A stretch of 63,970 nt of DNA, from the NCBI GenBank assembly GCA_900543715.1, contig UQSX01000010.1:1-63970 (forward strand). The letters are read 5' to 3'. The position numbers and the translations under genes were made by a program. This stretch comes from an uncultured Blautia sp. (GTDB lineage: Bacteria; Bacillota; Clostridia; Lachnospirales; Lachnospiraceae). The notes beneath the pieces were generated by a model. That model had not been told where the DNA came from. It did no database searches and saw only the letters and a list, made by a program, of their open reading frames with translations. How positions within the stretch are numbered: the first letter of the stretch is position 1; each line of letters starts with the position of its first letter. Shown here in pieces: positions 35,786 through 44,322 of the stretch.

Positions 35786-37649
35786 TTTCTTTACCTGCAT
35801 CTTCTATCTTTTTGATCACATTCTTACCGAAGAGATAACCTTTTTCCAGAATCTTCCGATTTTCCTCCGTATAGGGCACTGCCGGTATGACAATGGATAC
35901 CACCGTTCCCTCATCAGGCTCGCTTTCCACCTTCAGGCCATACTCCTTTCCGAAAAGAAGCTGAACTCGGTTATTTACGTTCACCAATCCCACTCCGGAA
36001 CCGTGTTTTGGCACTCTCGTGCTGTCTGTAAGAACAAATCTTACTTCTTCCTCTGACATCCCGATGCCATTATCTGTTACAGCCAGAATCACAGTCCCTT
36101 CTTCTCTTCGTCCCGTGATCCTGATCTCTCCACCCTCATCCATAGCGCTTACCCCATAGCTGATAGCATTTTCCAATATAGGCTGAAGGACCAGCTTCAC
36201 TGTACAGTAAGAATAGATTTCCTCATCCACGTCAAAAACAACTGCAAAAGAATTCTTATACCTCACCTTTTGTATGTTCATATAGCTCTGAGCATGCTGA
36301 AGTTCATCTTTAATGGTGATCACCGTCCTGCCCTTGGACAGGCTGATCCGGAAAAGCTTTGCAAGCTGGGAGATCATAAAGGCCGCCTCATCATTCCTTT
36401 CTCCCTCTACCATCCAGGTGATGGACTCCAGGGTATTATACAGGAAGTGAGGATTGATCTGACTCTGAAGGGCATCCAGTTCACTTTTCCTTCTCTCATT
36501 CTGCTCCAGGACAATCTTCTTCATCAGGTCATCAATCTGTTCATAAGAGCTTTGGATGGAGTAGCCCAGGTGGCGGATTTCCTGAGAGCCTCCGATATAG
36601 ATTTTGGGTTTTTCTCCGGCTTCATAATCCTTCACCGAGTCATTCAGTTTCAGGATAGGACTGGATATCCAGACGGATACCAGCCTGTTTACAAAGGCAA
36701 GCATCATGGCCATGAGCAGGATCAGCATCATGATAAAATACCGGATATTTACCATGCCGTGAGTGAAAGTAGAATAGGGGATCACTCCTACCAGTTTCCA
36801 GCCTGTATAGCTTATGCTGTTTACCAGTACCTTCCTGTGCTCTCCGTTAAAGACTTCGTCATAGACCCCTTCCTTGTACCCGGCGGCAGTCTGATTATTT
36901 TCATCAAAAATGCCGTCACTGATCTGTATCTGCCTGGGATGATAGATGATTTCCCCGTTGCTGTCGCAGAGGTAAAAATATTGTCCGCTGTTCTCTGTAT
37001 TTATCTGGTCCATCATACGGGAAATACTGGAATAATCCATATCTACCAGAAGAACTCCCGCTCTGGAGTCTCCTCCATCGGTAATCTCTACCATTCGGCT
37101 AAGAGAGATCACCCAGTAATACCCCTTGGTGCCATCATCAAAAAGATTCTGGATATGAGGGGTGGAAAAATGCATATTTTCCACCTCCTCCATTGCCTGC
37201 TGATACCAGCTCTGACGGGTCACATTAGGGTCTTCTTTTTGAGAAGCCACAGGCTCTGCTGCCATTAAGCTGCCATAATCGTTATATATGGCAATGCTCC
37301 TCAGATTATCCCGGTTAGCCTCGTAAAGCAGGTTCATTCCCTCCTGGATCTCGTTCTGCTCAGCGGAAAAATCACTTTCCTTCACCACGTTATAGTAAAC
37401 TGCGTCTGAAATCTGCCGCATGCTTACCAGATAGTCCTCCAGGTTCTCTCCCGTCTGCTCCATCAGCTTCCTGGTAGTTTCCACAATCTCATCTCTGGAT
37501 ACATTGGAAAACCGGATGTACAGCACCACTCCCAGGGTCAGCATGACCGCCACAGAAAGCACAGAAAAGGAAATCATAAGGATAGACTGTATCCCTCTGG
37601 GCTTTAGCTTATTCAAATATTCAAAAAATCTATTCTTTACTTTCTCCAT
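35772..37649 (-). CDS. YesM-type sensor histidine kinase
   Basis: 625 residues. Two membrane segments (about 22-46 and 286-312) flank an extracellular dCache-like sensor domain (WYQQAMEEVENMHFSTPHIQNLFDDGTKGYYWVISLSR). A HAMP segment, the His_kinase box INPHFLYNTLESI with the phospho-accepting His, and the ATP-binding NAISYGVSAMDEGG / DNGIGMSEEEV / GSGVGLVNVNNR motifs follow. The start is ATG 37649 behind AGGACGG, overlapping the regulator gene by 20 nt. Second gene of the RR-HK-SBP-SBP operon. Confidence 0.85.
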   Translation of the reverse strand: MEKVKNRFFEYLNKLKPRGIQSILMISFSVLSVAVMLTLGVVLYIRFSNVSRDEIVETTRKLMEQTGENLEDYLVSMRQISDAVYYNVVKESDFSAEQNEIQEGMNLLYEANRDNLRSIAIYNDYGSLMAAEPVASQKEDPNVTRQSWYQQAMEEVENMHFSTPHIQNLFDDGTKGYYWVISLSRMVEITDGGDSRAGVLLVDMDYSSISRMMDQINTENSGQYFYLCDSNGEIIYHPRQIQISDGIFDENNQTAAGYKEGVYDEVFNGEHRKVLVNSISYTGWKLVGVIPYSTFTHGMVNIRYFIMMLILLMAMMLAFVNRLVSVWISSPILKLNDSVKDYEAGEKPKIYIGGSQEIRHLGYSIQSSYEQIDDLMKKIVLEQNERRKSELDALQSQINPHFLYNTLESITWMVEGERNDEAAFMISQLAKLFRISLSKGRTVITIKDELQHAQSYMNIQKVRYKNSFAVVFDVDEEIYSYCTVKLVLQPILENAISYGVSAMDEGGEIRITGRREEGTVILAVTDNGIGMSEEEVRFVLTDSTRVPKHGSGVGLVNVNNRVQLLFGKEYGLKVESEPDEGTVVSIVIPAVPYTEENRKILEKGYLFGKNVIKKIEDAGKENEKQ

Positions 37650-39240
37650 ATTCCGTCCTGTATTTTGAGGGGGATACCCCAAACTTTCTCTTAAAAACAT
37701 AGCTGAAGTAATTAGGATCCGTATACCCTACACTTTTCCCTATGATATAACTTTTTTCATCGGTTCCAATAAGCAGGCGGGCAGCCTGCTCCATGCGGTA
37801 ATCTGTAAGGTAGCCGGTAAAGGACTTTCCTGTCTCCTTCTTAAATATGGTAGAAAAATAAGAATTGGATACTCCCAGGACCTGGCAGATGCTGTCCAGG
37901 GAAAGTCCCTCTTCCCCATAATGATTTTTCACATACTCCTCTGCCTTTGAAACAAAGGACTGGGTAGACCGGCTCCTGGCGGTAATCAGGTTTTCTCTGA
38001 AATAGAGGCTGATGTTTGTCAGCCACCTCCGCAGTTCCTCAGGCTCCATATCCAGAAGGCGGGTATAGATTTCTCTTGTATCCTTTGAAAAAAGCTCCTC
38101 ACCGATATGGTTATTTCCAGCAAATCTGTACAAAGCGCCTACCAGTTCCATAACCTCAATATTATGCTGCTGCAGAGACTTTTCAGGAAAGGACATCCGG
38201 GACAGATACTTATCCGCTTCAGCCCGTACCTCTTCTTCCGTCCCCAGCCGGATCATTTTAAAGAGATTTGACAGCTCTCCTTCATTATCCCGCTCCGGCT
38301 GCCTCAGTTCCTGAGGCGCTATCTCCCGTATATTAATGGCTCTGGAGGCTCCGTAGATCGCCCGGTAGGAGACCGCTTCTCTTGCTCCCCTGTAGGACTG
38401 AGCCAGTTCCAGGATGTCTGCACAGACCTGTCCTATACCTATGGTGACTACAGCGCCGATGATCCTGTTGGCATACCGGCAGAACCGGTCACATTCATCT
38501 GTCAGTTCAGAAATCTCATTTTCATTCTCAAGCTGACAGAGCATAACCGTATTACCCAAATAGGAAAAACTTTTTGTCCGCCACCTTTCTCCCAGTTTCT
38601 CCTGGGCCTGTTTCTGTACAGAAGTGGCCAGAAGCCTGGGGTGCATATTTTCAGGAACCTGAGTAGAAGATGTATGAACCACAAGGCAGCAGTGCCAGGG
38701 GCCTTCAAATGAAATCCTGTAATCGGAAAGGTATTTTCCTGCCTCCTTCCTGCTGAGTCTTCCTTCAATCAAAGCAGAATAAAAGTCTGCCTGGAGAAGG
38801 GGAAGAGACTCCATATAATGTTTCTCCAAAGTAGCCACGTTCCGTTTCTCACTGATTTCCTGGTCCAGCTTTATCTTCAGCTGAGTAAACACATTGGTCA
38901 GTTCAATGGAGTTTACCGGTTTCAGAATATATTCCTCTATCTCCAGATGTACTGCTTCTTTTGCATACTCAAATTCATCATAGCCGGTAAAAAGCAGGAT
39001 CTTTGTAGCCGGAAAGTCCGTCTTGATCCGATTGGACAGTTCCATGCCGTCCATATAGGGCATCTTGATATCCGTCATTACCACATCCGGCTGAAATTCT
39101 TCCACCATTTCCAATGCCTTTACTCCATTGTTGGCATAACCGATCACCGAAAATCCCAGACCTTCCCAGTTAATTTTTTTCATAATGACCTGTATTACTT
39201 CTTCCTCATCGTCTACCAGAAGAACTGTATATCTATCCAT
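37630..39240 (-). CDS. YesN-type AraC response regulator
   Basis: 536 residues. An N-terminal receiver domain has the phosphoacceptor Asp in VVMTDIKMPYMDG and the acidic pair VDDEEE; a long middle region follows, then a C-terminal AraC domain with two helix-turn-helix motifs (LSLDSICQVLGVSNSYFSTIFKKETGKSF and IIGKSVGYTDPNYFSYVFKRKFG). The start is ATG 39240 behind TTGGAG. It is the first gene after a good promoter and is probably the activator of the mgl operon 2 kb upstream of it, inferred from position. Confidence 0.88.
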   Translation of the reverse strand: MDRYTVLLVDDEEEVIQVIMKKINWEGLGFSVIGYANNGVKALEMVEEFQPDVVMTDIKMPYMDGMELSNRIKTDFPATKILLFTGYDEFEYAKEAVHLEIEEYILKPVNSIELTNVFTQLKIKLDQEISEKRNVATLEKHYMESLPLLQADFYSALIEGRLSRKEAGKYLSDYRISFEGPWHCCLVVHTSSTQVPENMHPRLLATSVQKQAQEKLGERWRTKSFSYLGNTVMLCQLENENEISELTDECDRFCRYANRIIGAVVTIGIGQVCADILELAQSYRGAREAVSYRAIYGASRAINIREIAPQELRQPERDNEGELSNLFKMIRLGTEEEVRAEADKYLSRMSFPEKSLQQHNIEVMELVGALYRFAGNNHIGEELFSKDTREIYTRLLDMEPEELRRWLTNISLYFRENLITARSRSTQSFVSKAEEYVKNHYGEEGLSLDSICQVLGVSNSYFSTIFKKETGKSFTGYLTDYRMEQAARLLIGTDEKSYIIGKSVGYTDPNYFSYVFKRKFGVSPSKYRTEYGESKE

Positions 39241-39281
39241 AGTTATTTCTCCAAATCCATATATTTCCAAGTCGTTTCTGT

Positions 39282-39310
39282 ATTATAGCAAAAATCCAGA
39301 AAAATGTCAG
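39282..39310 (-). promoter_or_regulatory. Promoter of the sugar-sensing two-component operon
   Basis: Leftward CTGACA (39310-39305), 17 bp, TATAAT (39287-39282). It gives the RR-HK-SBP-SBP genes a promoter separate from mgl. Confidence 0.75.
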
Positions 39311-39352
39311 TATTACCAGGGCTTTTACCCATCTTTTTTACCATACAAAGAA

Positions 39353-39390
39353 GCCGGCGCACAGCCCTTTTTGGGGTTCCATGCACCAGC
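39353..39390 (-). terminator. Terminator of the mgl operon
   Basis: Leftward, 39390-39382 pairs with 39361-39353 (GCTGGTGCA / TGCGCCGGC, two G-U), with a CCCC/GGGC inner stem around A-rich loop. It separates mglC from the two-component genes. Confidence 0.55.
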
Positions 39391-39410
39391 CTCTATAAGC
39401 AGGAATATAA

Positions 39411-41060
39411 TTATTTTTTCTGAACGTATTTCAGACAGTCAAGGGTTACTGCTACAAGAATGATAATACCTGAGAATACGAACTGAAGGTTTGTATCAAT
39501 ACCCAGGATTGTCAGGGAATAGGTCAGGGCGGTGAAAATAAGTACGCCGACTACCACACCTGAAATCTTACCGATACCACCGGTAAAGGATACGCCGCCT
39601 ACTACGCAGGCTGCAATGGCGTCTGTTTCCCAGCCCTGTCCATATGCTGCGGAACCGGAACCTACCATACGGATACATTCCAGCCAGGAGCCGAATCCGT
39701 AAAGAATACCTGCCAGAATGAATGCGCCTACAGTTACTGCAAATACAGAAATACCGGAAACAGAAGCTGCTTCTGGATTTCCGCCTACTGCATACAGGTT
39801 TTTACCGAAAGTAGTTTTATTCCAGATAAACCATACAATAGCGATAGCTGCTACTGCCCAAAGAATGATTGTTGGGAATCCATTAATCTTAGGGATTACC
39901 ATATTTGGGATAGTTGGTTCAATAGCACCAAAGGATACACCTTTTGTGGCGTATGTAACAATACCGAAGATCATCAGCATGTTTGCCATGGTTGAGATAA
40001 ACGGGTGCATCTTGAATTTTGCAGTGAAGAAACCTGCAATAGTCGTAAATATCGTACACAGAAGAATACACATGATCAGAGCAAAAATCATTCTTACTAC
40101 GATCGGCAGTCCTGTAAAATCAAAAATGTGTCCGAATACACCGCCGGTATTGATTCCCTGGTGCATGATAATAGTTGCCGTGGTCATGCCCATACCGACC
40201 ATACGTCCGATTGACAGGTCTGTACCTGCAAGGAGGATCAGTCCTGCAACACCCAGAGCCAGGAACATTCTCGGAGATGCCTGCTGGAGGATGTTCAGTA
40301 CATTGTTGTAAGTCAGCAGCGGTGAGCCTTTTACCATAGGAGTGATGATACACAGCATGATAAACACCAGGATAATGGCGATATACAGACCGTTTCTCAG
40401 GAGGAACTGCCTGCGGTTAAAGGTGTATTTATAGTTCTCCCACTTCTGAGCTCTTGCCTCTATAAATGTAAACTTTGACATACGGAGCATATCGATCAGG
40501 TGATACTTATGGGTATAGGCGGCATGTCTTCTGTCCTTAATCGCCTGGTAATCCTTTTCCAGCTCCATCTTCGCATCGAACCGGCGGTTTTTGTATACAT
40601 AGTTCTCGTCCTTAATCTCCTGATGAGCAGAAAGTTTTGAGACGATTTCCTGGTGTTCTTTCGCCAGATCTGCGATCTTCTTATCATATTTTTCTTTTGC
40701 TTTTACTTTTTCCTGTGCACAGCTTTCTTTTACCGGCTGATAATATTCTTTATCAAAATGTTCTTTCAGATAGCTTACGCCCTGGTCGATCAGTTTTGAA
40801 ACCTCGTCTTTATTCTTAGCTTCTACAGCTTTTGCCTTTTCCAGCTGCCTGCGAAGTTCTCCCAGACGGTCCTCCCTTTCTCCTTTTGTAAGGCTGCGGT
40901 CTCTCTTCACCCCGTCTATGGTATTCTGGATAGCTACTACCTGATCGGTTCCATCTTTTCTCAGGCCGTCGATCTGCGCCTGGATCTTACCAATATAATC
41001 ATCAATGGGCTGACGCAGCTTCATTTCCTGTTCAGCCGTCAGAATCCTGTCATTAGCCAT
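39411..41060 (-). CDS. mglC: Galactose/methyl-galactoside ABC permease with long N-terminal extension
   Basis: 549 residues against about 336 for E. coli MglC. The C-terminal ~330 residues are a normal CUT2 permease (NVLNILQQASPRMFLALGVAGLILLAGTDLSIGRMVGMG, FTAKFKMHPFISTMANMLMIFGIV, GGNPEAASVSGI, GGVSFTGGIGKISG). The first ~220 residues are highly charged with no membrane segment, rich in Lys/Glu/Gln and predicted helical (KVKAKEKYDKKIADLAKEHQEIVSKL), ending RRQFLLRNGLYIAII where the first helix starts. That part would lie in the cytosol beside the ATPase. The start is ATG 41060; GGGAG is at 10 nt. Third gene of mglB-mglA-mglC. Confidence 0.88.
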   Translation of the reverse strand: MANDRILTAEQEMKLRQPIDDYIGKIQAQIDGLRKDGTDQVVAIQNTIDGVKRDRSLTKGEREDRLGELRRQLEKAKAVEAKNKDEVSKLIDQGVSYLKEHFDKEYYQPVKESCAQEKVKAKEKYDKKIADLAKEHQEIVSKLSAHQEIKDENYVYKNRRFDAKMELEKDYQAIKDRRHAAYTHKYHLIDMLRMSKFTFIEARAQKWENYKYTFNRRQFLLRNGLYIAIILVFIMLCIITPMVKGSPLLTYNNVLNILQQASPRMFLALGVAGLILLAGTDLSIGRMVGMGMTTATIIMHQGINTGGVFGHIFDFTGLPIVVRMIFALIMCILLCTIFTTIAGFFTAKFKMHPFISTMANMLMIFGIVTYATKGVSFGAIEPTIPNMVIPKINGFPTIILWAVAAIAIVWFIWNKTTFGKNLYAVGGNPEAASVSGISVFAVTVGAFILAGILYGFGSWLECIRMVGSGSAAYGQGWETDAIAACVVGGVSFTGGIGKISGVVVGVLIFTALTYSLTILGIDTNLQFVFSGIIILVAVTLDCLKYVQKK

Positions 41061-41110
41061 ATCTTTCAATCTCCCTCATATTTCATGCATAGGTATTTTG
41101 GTACCTGATA

Positions 41111-42619
41111 TTACAGGTATTTTGCGCTGAGCCTTAAAAGCTCTTCCTGATTTGTCTCCTTGGTATTTACAATACCGGAAAGATGTCCGTTTGACATAAC
41201 GCCGATACGGTTGGTAATGCCCAGGATTTCCGGCATCTCTGAGGAAACCACGATAATGGTCTTTCCCGCTTTTGCCATCTTAATGATCAGCTCATAAATC
41301 TCGTATTTAGCGCCTACGTCAATACCTCTGGTAGGCTCGTCCATCATAAATACCTGAGGCTGGCGCTCCAGCCATTTTCCGAATATAACCTTCTGCTGGT
41401 TACCTCCGGAAAGACTGGTGATCATGTCTTCCGGTCCCATACATTTGGTGTGCATGACTTTGATCTCATTGGCAGTAGCCTTTACCATTTTGGAATCAGA
41501 AAGGGCAATGCCCGATTTATAGTGGTTCAGGTTTGCAATGGTGGTGTTGAAGGTAAGATCCCCTTTCAGGAAAAGTCCGTTGGCCTTACGCTCCTCTGTG
41601 ATCATGGCAAATCCATGGTCCATTGCTTCCTTGGCACTGCCGAAATTCATCAGCTTATTGTTAAAGTATACCCGGCCTGCTGCCCTTGTCCGGACACCGA
41701 AGATGGTCTCCAAAAGCTCAGTACGTCCGGCTCCCACCAGACCATAAAGTCCGAAAATTTCACCTTCCCGCACATCAAAGGTAATATCCTGGAGATGAGG
41801 TTCGAACTTTGTAGACAAATGCTGGACAGAAAGGATCACGTCCTTAGGCTGATTGTCCACTGGCGGGAACCTGTTTTCCAGAGAGCGGCCAACCATGGCA
41901 GCGATCAGTTCGTTCATGTTGGTGTCTTCTGCTCTCTTGGTCATAACCAGATTACCGTCACGGAGTACGGAAATATCGTCACATATCTCGAAAATCTCGT
42001 CCATTTTGTGAGAGATATAAATAAGAGCGATCCCCTGTTCTTTCAGCATCCGCATCATTTCAAAAAGCTTATCCACTTCCTGTACAGTAAGGGAAGAGGT
42101 TGGCTCATCCAGAACAATAACCTTGGAGTTATAGGAGATCGCCTTGGCAATCTCACACATCTGCCTCTGAGATACGGACATATTCCGCATTGGCTGAGTA
42201 AGGTTTACTGTCATACCCAGTTTTCTGAAAAGCTCAGAAGCTTCTTTTTTCATTCTGCCCTCGTCCACGATTCCCAGAGAATTCACCGGGTAGCGGCCCA
42301 GAAACAGATTATCTACTACATTTCTTTCCAGACACTGGTTCAGCTCCTGATGAACCATGGCAATTCCGTTCTCAAGAGCGTCTTTTGGTCCGGAAAAACT
42401 TACTTCCTTACCGTCGAGGTAAATATTACCTTCGTCCTTCTGATAAGTACCGAAAAGGCACTTCATCATAGTGGACTTACCGGCGCCGTTCTCACCCATA
42501 AGGCCCATAACCGTTCCCCGGCGCACATTCAGATTGATGTGGTCCAGAACCCGGTTCCGGCCAAAGGATTTGCTCATCCCCCGTATCGATAAGACAATAT
42601 CATCTTTCTTATCTGCCAT
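41111..42619 (-). CDS. mglA: Galactose/methyl-galactoside ABC ATPase
   Basis: 502 residues, duplicated CUT2 ATPase. First domain: Walker A GENGAGKST, signature SVSQRQM, Walker B VIVLDEPTSSLT. Second domain: degenerate Walker A GLVGAGRTE, signature SLSGGNQQK, FMMDEPTRGIDVGAK. This asymmetry is normal in MglA/RbsA. The start is ATG 42619 behind CAGGAG. It follows mglB after a strong stem-loop and precedes mglC. Confidence 0.93.
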   Translation of the reverse strand: MADKKDDIVLSIRGMSKSFGRNRVLDHINLNVRRGTVMGLMGENGAGKSTMMKCLFGTYQKDEGNIYLDGKEVSFSGPKDALENGIAMVHQELNQCLERNVVDNLFLGRYPVNSLGIVDEGRMKKEASELFRKLGMTVNLTQPMRNMSVSQRQMCEIAKAISYNSKVIVLDEPTSSLTVQEVDKLFEMMRMLKEQGIALIYISHKMDEIFEICDDISVLRDGNLVMTKRAEDTNMNELIAAMVGRSLENRFPPVDNQPKDVILSVQHLSTKFEPHLQDITFDVREGEIFGLYGLVGAGRTELLETIFGVRTRAAGRVYFNNKLMNFGSAKEAMDHGFAMITEERKANGLFLKGDLTFNTTIANLNHYKSGIALSDSKMVKATANEIKVMHTKCMGPEDMITSLSGGNQQKVIFGKWLERQPQVFMMDEPTRGIDVGAKYEIYELIIKMAKAGKTIIVVSSEMPEILGITNRIGVMSNGHLSGIVNTKETNQEELLRLSAKYL

Positions 42620-42698
42620 TCTTTTTACTCCTGTACTATATATTTTTCGATGAAAATCCCATCTGCTTTGAAGCCGGACTTTCACTGTAAAAAGAAGC

Positions 42699-42731
42699 GG
42701 AGCTGCCGCAGCCGTATTCTGCGGCAGCTCC
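42699..42731 (-). other. Stem-loop between mglB and mglA
   Basis: GGAGCTGCCGCAG (42699-42711) pairs perfectly with CTGCGGCAGCTCC (42719-42731), a 13-bp stem with 7-nt loop and no T-run. It should stabilise the mglB message and raise the binding protein above the other components. Confidence 0.75.
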
Positions 42732-42750
42732 AGCCTGTTACCCTATATCA

Positions 42751-44055
42751 TCACTGACTCAGTAAAGCTGTATAGGAAGCTGCGTTATCTGTCTTAACCA
42801 TGTTGATAGCAAATGCATCATACTGGCCTGGATTTCCCAGACGGTTTGTGATATTGGATTCTGTCTGTCCGTCACCGCCGATATAGTCAATGTCCAGATT
42901 CATCAGATCATCATAGTTCTGAAGCAGAGGCTGATAAGTGGAGCTCAGGAAGTTATCAGATGCGTTGTAGATGTCCAGCCATACCTTCTTAGTTGGATGT
43001 GAGCTTTCATCTAACTGATTGGATACAGGCTCATAAACCTTTGTAGAGTCTGTAAAGTCCTGATAGTTTTCAGCTGTAACTGCAACGTTTAATGCATAGT
43101 AGGAACGTTCTTCTTCGTTATATACATATACATCGTCAGAAAGAACATTTCCAGCCTCGTCTGCTGTTCCGATACCTGTGTCTACATCTACGCCGTCAAG
43201 AGCGTTTCTCAGAACACGAAGTGTCAGATAAGCCTGTACATCTGCATGCTGGCTGATCGTTCCGCCATAGCCTTCAGCGATGGCTGCCACTGCATCGTTG
43301 TTTGCATCATATCCGAAAGTAGGTACATCATTGTCTTTTGACCAGGCATTGAACATGGACATTCCCATACCATCATTGTTAGATACTACTACGTCAATCT
43401 GATCACCGAAAGAAGAGGACCAGGTTCCGATAGCATTACCTGCTGTAGCAGCATCCCATGTAGCTCCTGCAGAGTTCTTCATTTCCTGAGAAGCCAGCTC
43501 ACGGACTGTATAAGTTTTTCCGTTGATCTCAAGACTTCCGTCCTGTACGGCAGTTGCAGATCCGTCTGTGTTTGTTCCGATAGGCTCACTGTCGATGCTT
43601 CCGTCTTTTTCAACTCCTGTTCCAAGAGCTTTACGAACACCTCTTGTACGGGCGATTGAGTCGTTATGTCCGATATCACCGATAGCCAGAACGTATCCGA
43701 TCACACCGTCACCATTGCGGTCAATGGTATCGATATTTGCTTCAATGTAATCTTTAACCATGGTTCCCTGAAGTTCAGCACCCTGGTTCGCATCAAACCC
43801 TACATAATATGTATCCTCATTGAAGCTCAGCGCAGCCATGTCCAGTTCTCCTGTGGAGCTGTTAGATGGCTGGCGGTTAAACCACACCAGTGGTTTGTCT
43901 TTGTTTGCTACAGTTCCGGAGTCTGAGGAACCGGAGCTGCTGGATTCTGCAGATGTGTCTGTTCCCCCTGATGAGGATCCTCCCTCAGAGCCGCAGGCTA
44001 CTGCTGAAAGCCCGAACAGAACTGCCATTGTCAGTACAACGATTCTTTTTTTCAT
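42751..44055 (-). CDS. mglB: Circularly permuted galactose/glucose-binding lipoprotein
   Basis: 434 residues. Signal peptide, lipobox Cys21, Ser/Gly linker to ~50, then the MglB sequence starts in its middle. Order seen: VWFNRQP (Asn60), YYVGFDANQG, Ca2+ loop DRNGDGVIG (112-120), GDIGHNDSIART (His130, Asp132, Arg136), Trp200, NNDGMG (226-228), FGYDANND (Asp250), GTISQHADVQ, then NVAVTAENYQDF, which is the usual C terminus. After a linker, residues ~357-434 (VWLDIYNASDNFLS with Asp367/Phe369, then AINMVKTDNA) equal the usual N terminus of MglB. Nine of ten E. coli ligand positions are kept; the tenth is Gln269 instead of Asn. It heads mglB-mglA-mglC with GGGAG at the start. Confidence 0.85.
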   Translation of the reverse strand: MKKRIVVLTMAVLFGLSAVACGSEGGSSSGGTDTSAESSSSGSSDSGTVANKDKPLVWFNRQPSNSSTGELDMAALSFNEDTYYVGFDANQGAELQGTMVKDYIEANIDTIDRNGDGVIGYVLAIGDIGHNDSIARTRGVRKALGTGVEKDGSIDSEPIGTNTDGSATAVQDGSLEINGKTYTVRELASQEMKNSAGATWDAATAGNAIGTWSSSFGDQIDVVVSNNDGMGMSMFNAWSKDNDVPTFGYDANNDAVAAIAEGYGGTISQHADVQAYLTLRVLRNALDGVDVDTGIGTADEAGNVLSDDVYVYNEEERSYYALNVAVTAENYQDFTDSTKVYEPVSNQLDESSHPTKKVWLDIYNASDNFLSSTYQPLLQNYDDLMNLDIDYIGGDGQTESNITNRLGNPGQYDAFAINMVKTDNAASYTALLSQ

Positions 44056-44223
44056 ATGCGTTTTCTCCCTTCCGTTTCACACTTTATGTGTGCCCTTTGT
44101 TTATATTGCCAGTATAAGGAAAATCCCTGAAAGAAAACATAGAATATTTTTCTGTGTACATTGAAATTTTTAAGATTCTTTACTGCATTTTCACTAAATC
44201 TTTTTCTATATTTCATGCAAAAA

Positions 44224-44265
44224 GGAAGTACAGACTGTAATTTATAGCTTACAGTCTGCACTTCC
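44224..44265 (-). terminator. Terminator of the Dlt-like operon
   Basis: A 17-bp stem: 44224-44240 with 44249-44265 (GGAAGT..CAGACTGTAA / TTACAGTCTG..ACTTCC, one mismatch), followed on the leftward strand by TTTTT. It lies between the kinase stop and mglB. Confidence 0.85.
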
Positions 44266-44322
44266 TCTAAAAAGTATTGTGCAAAAATTACACCTTTATC
44301 TGGGCAAAAACCAGCCCCTGTC

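Noticed and set aside
41450..42592. Long open frame on the + strand opposite mglA
   Set aside because: Antisense shadow of a clear ABC ATPase; no start site and no recognisable protein features.
42699..42731. Hairpin as terminator between mglB and mglA
   Set aside because: No T-run, and the ATPase and permease follow directly; a stabiliser is more likely.
42751..44055. MglB with missing N terminus through frameshift or truncation
   Set aside because: The missing segment is present at the C terminus with ligand residues intact, the frame is open throughout, and signal peptide, lipobox and start site are normal.
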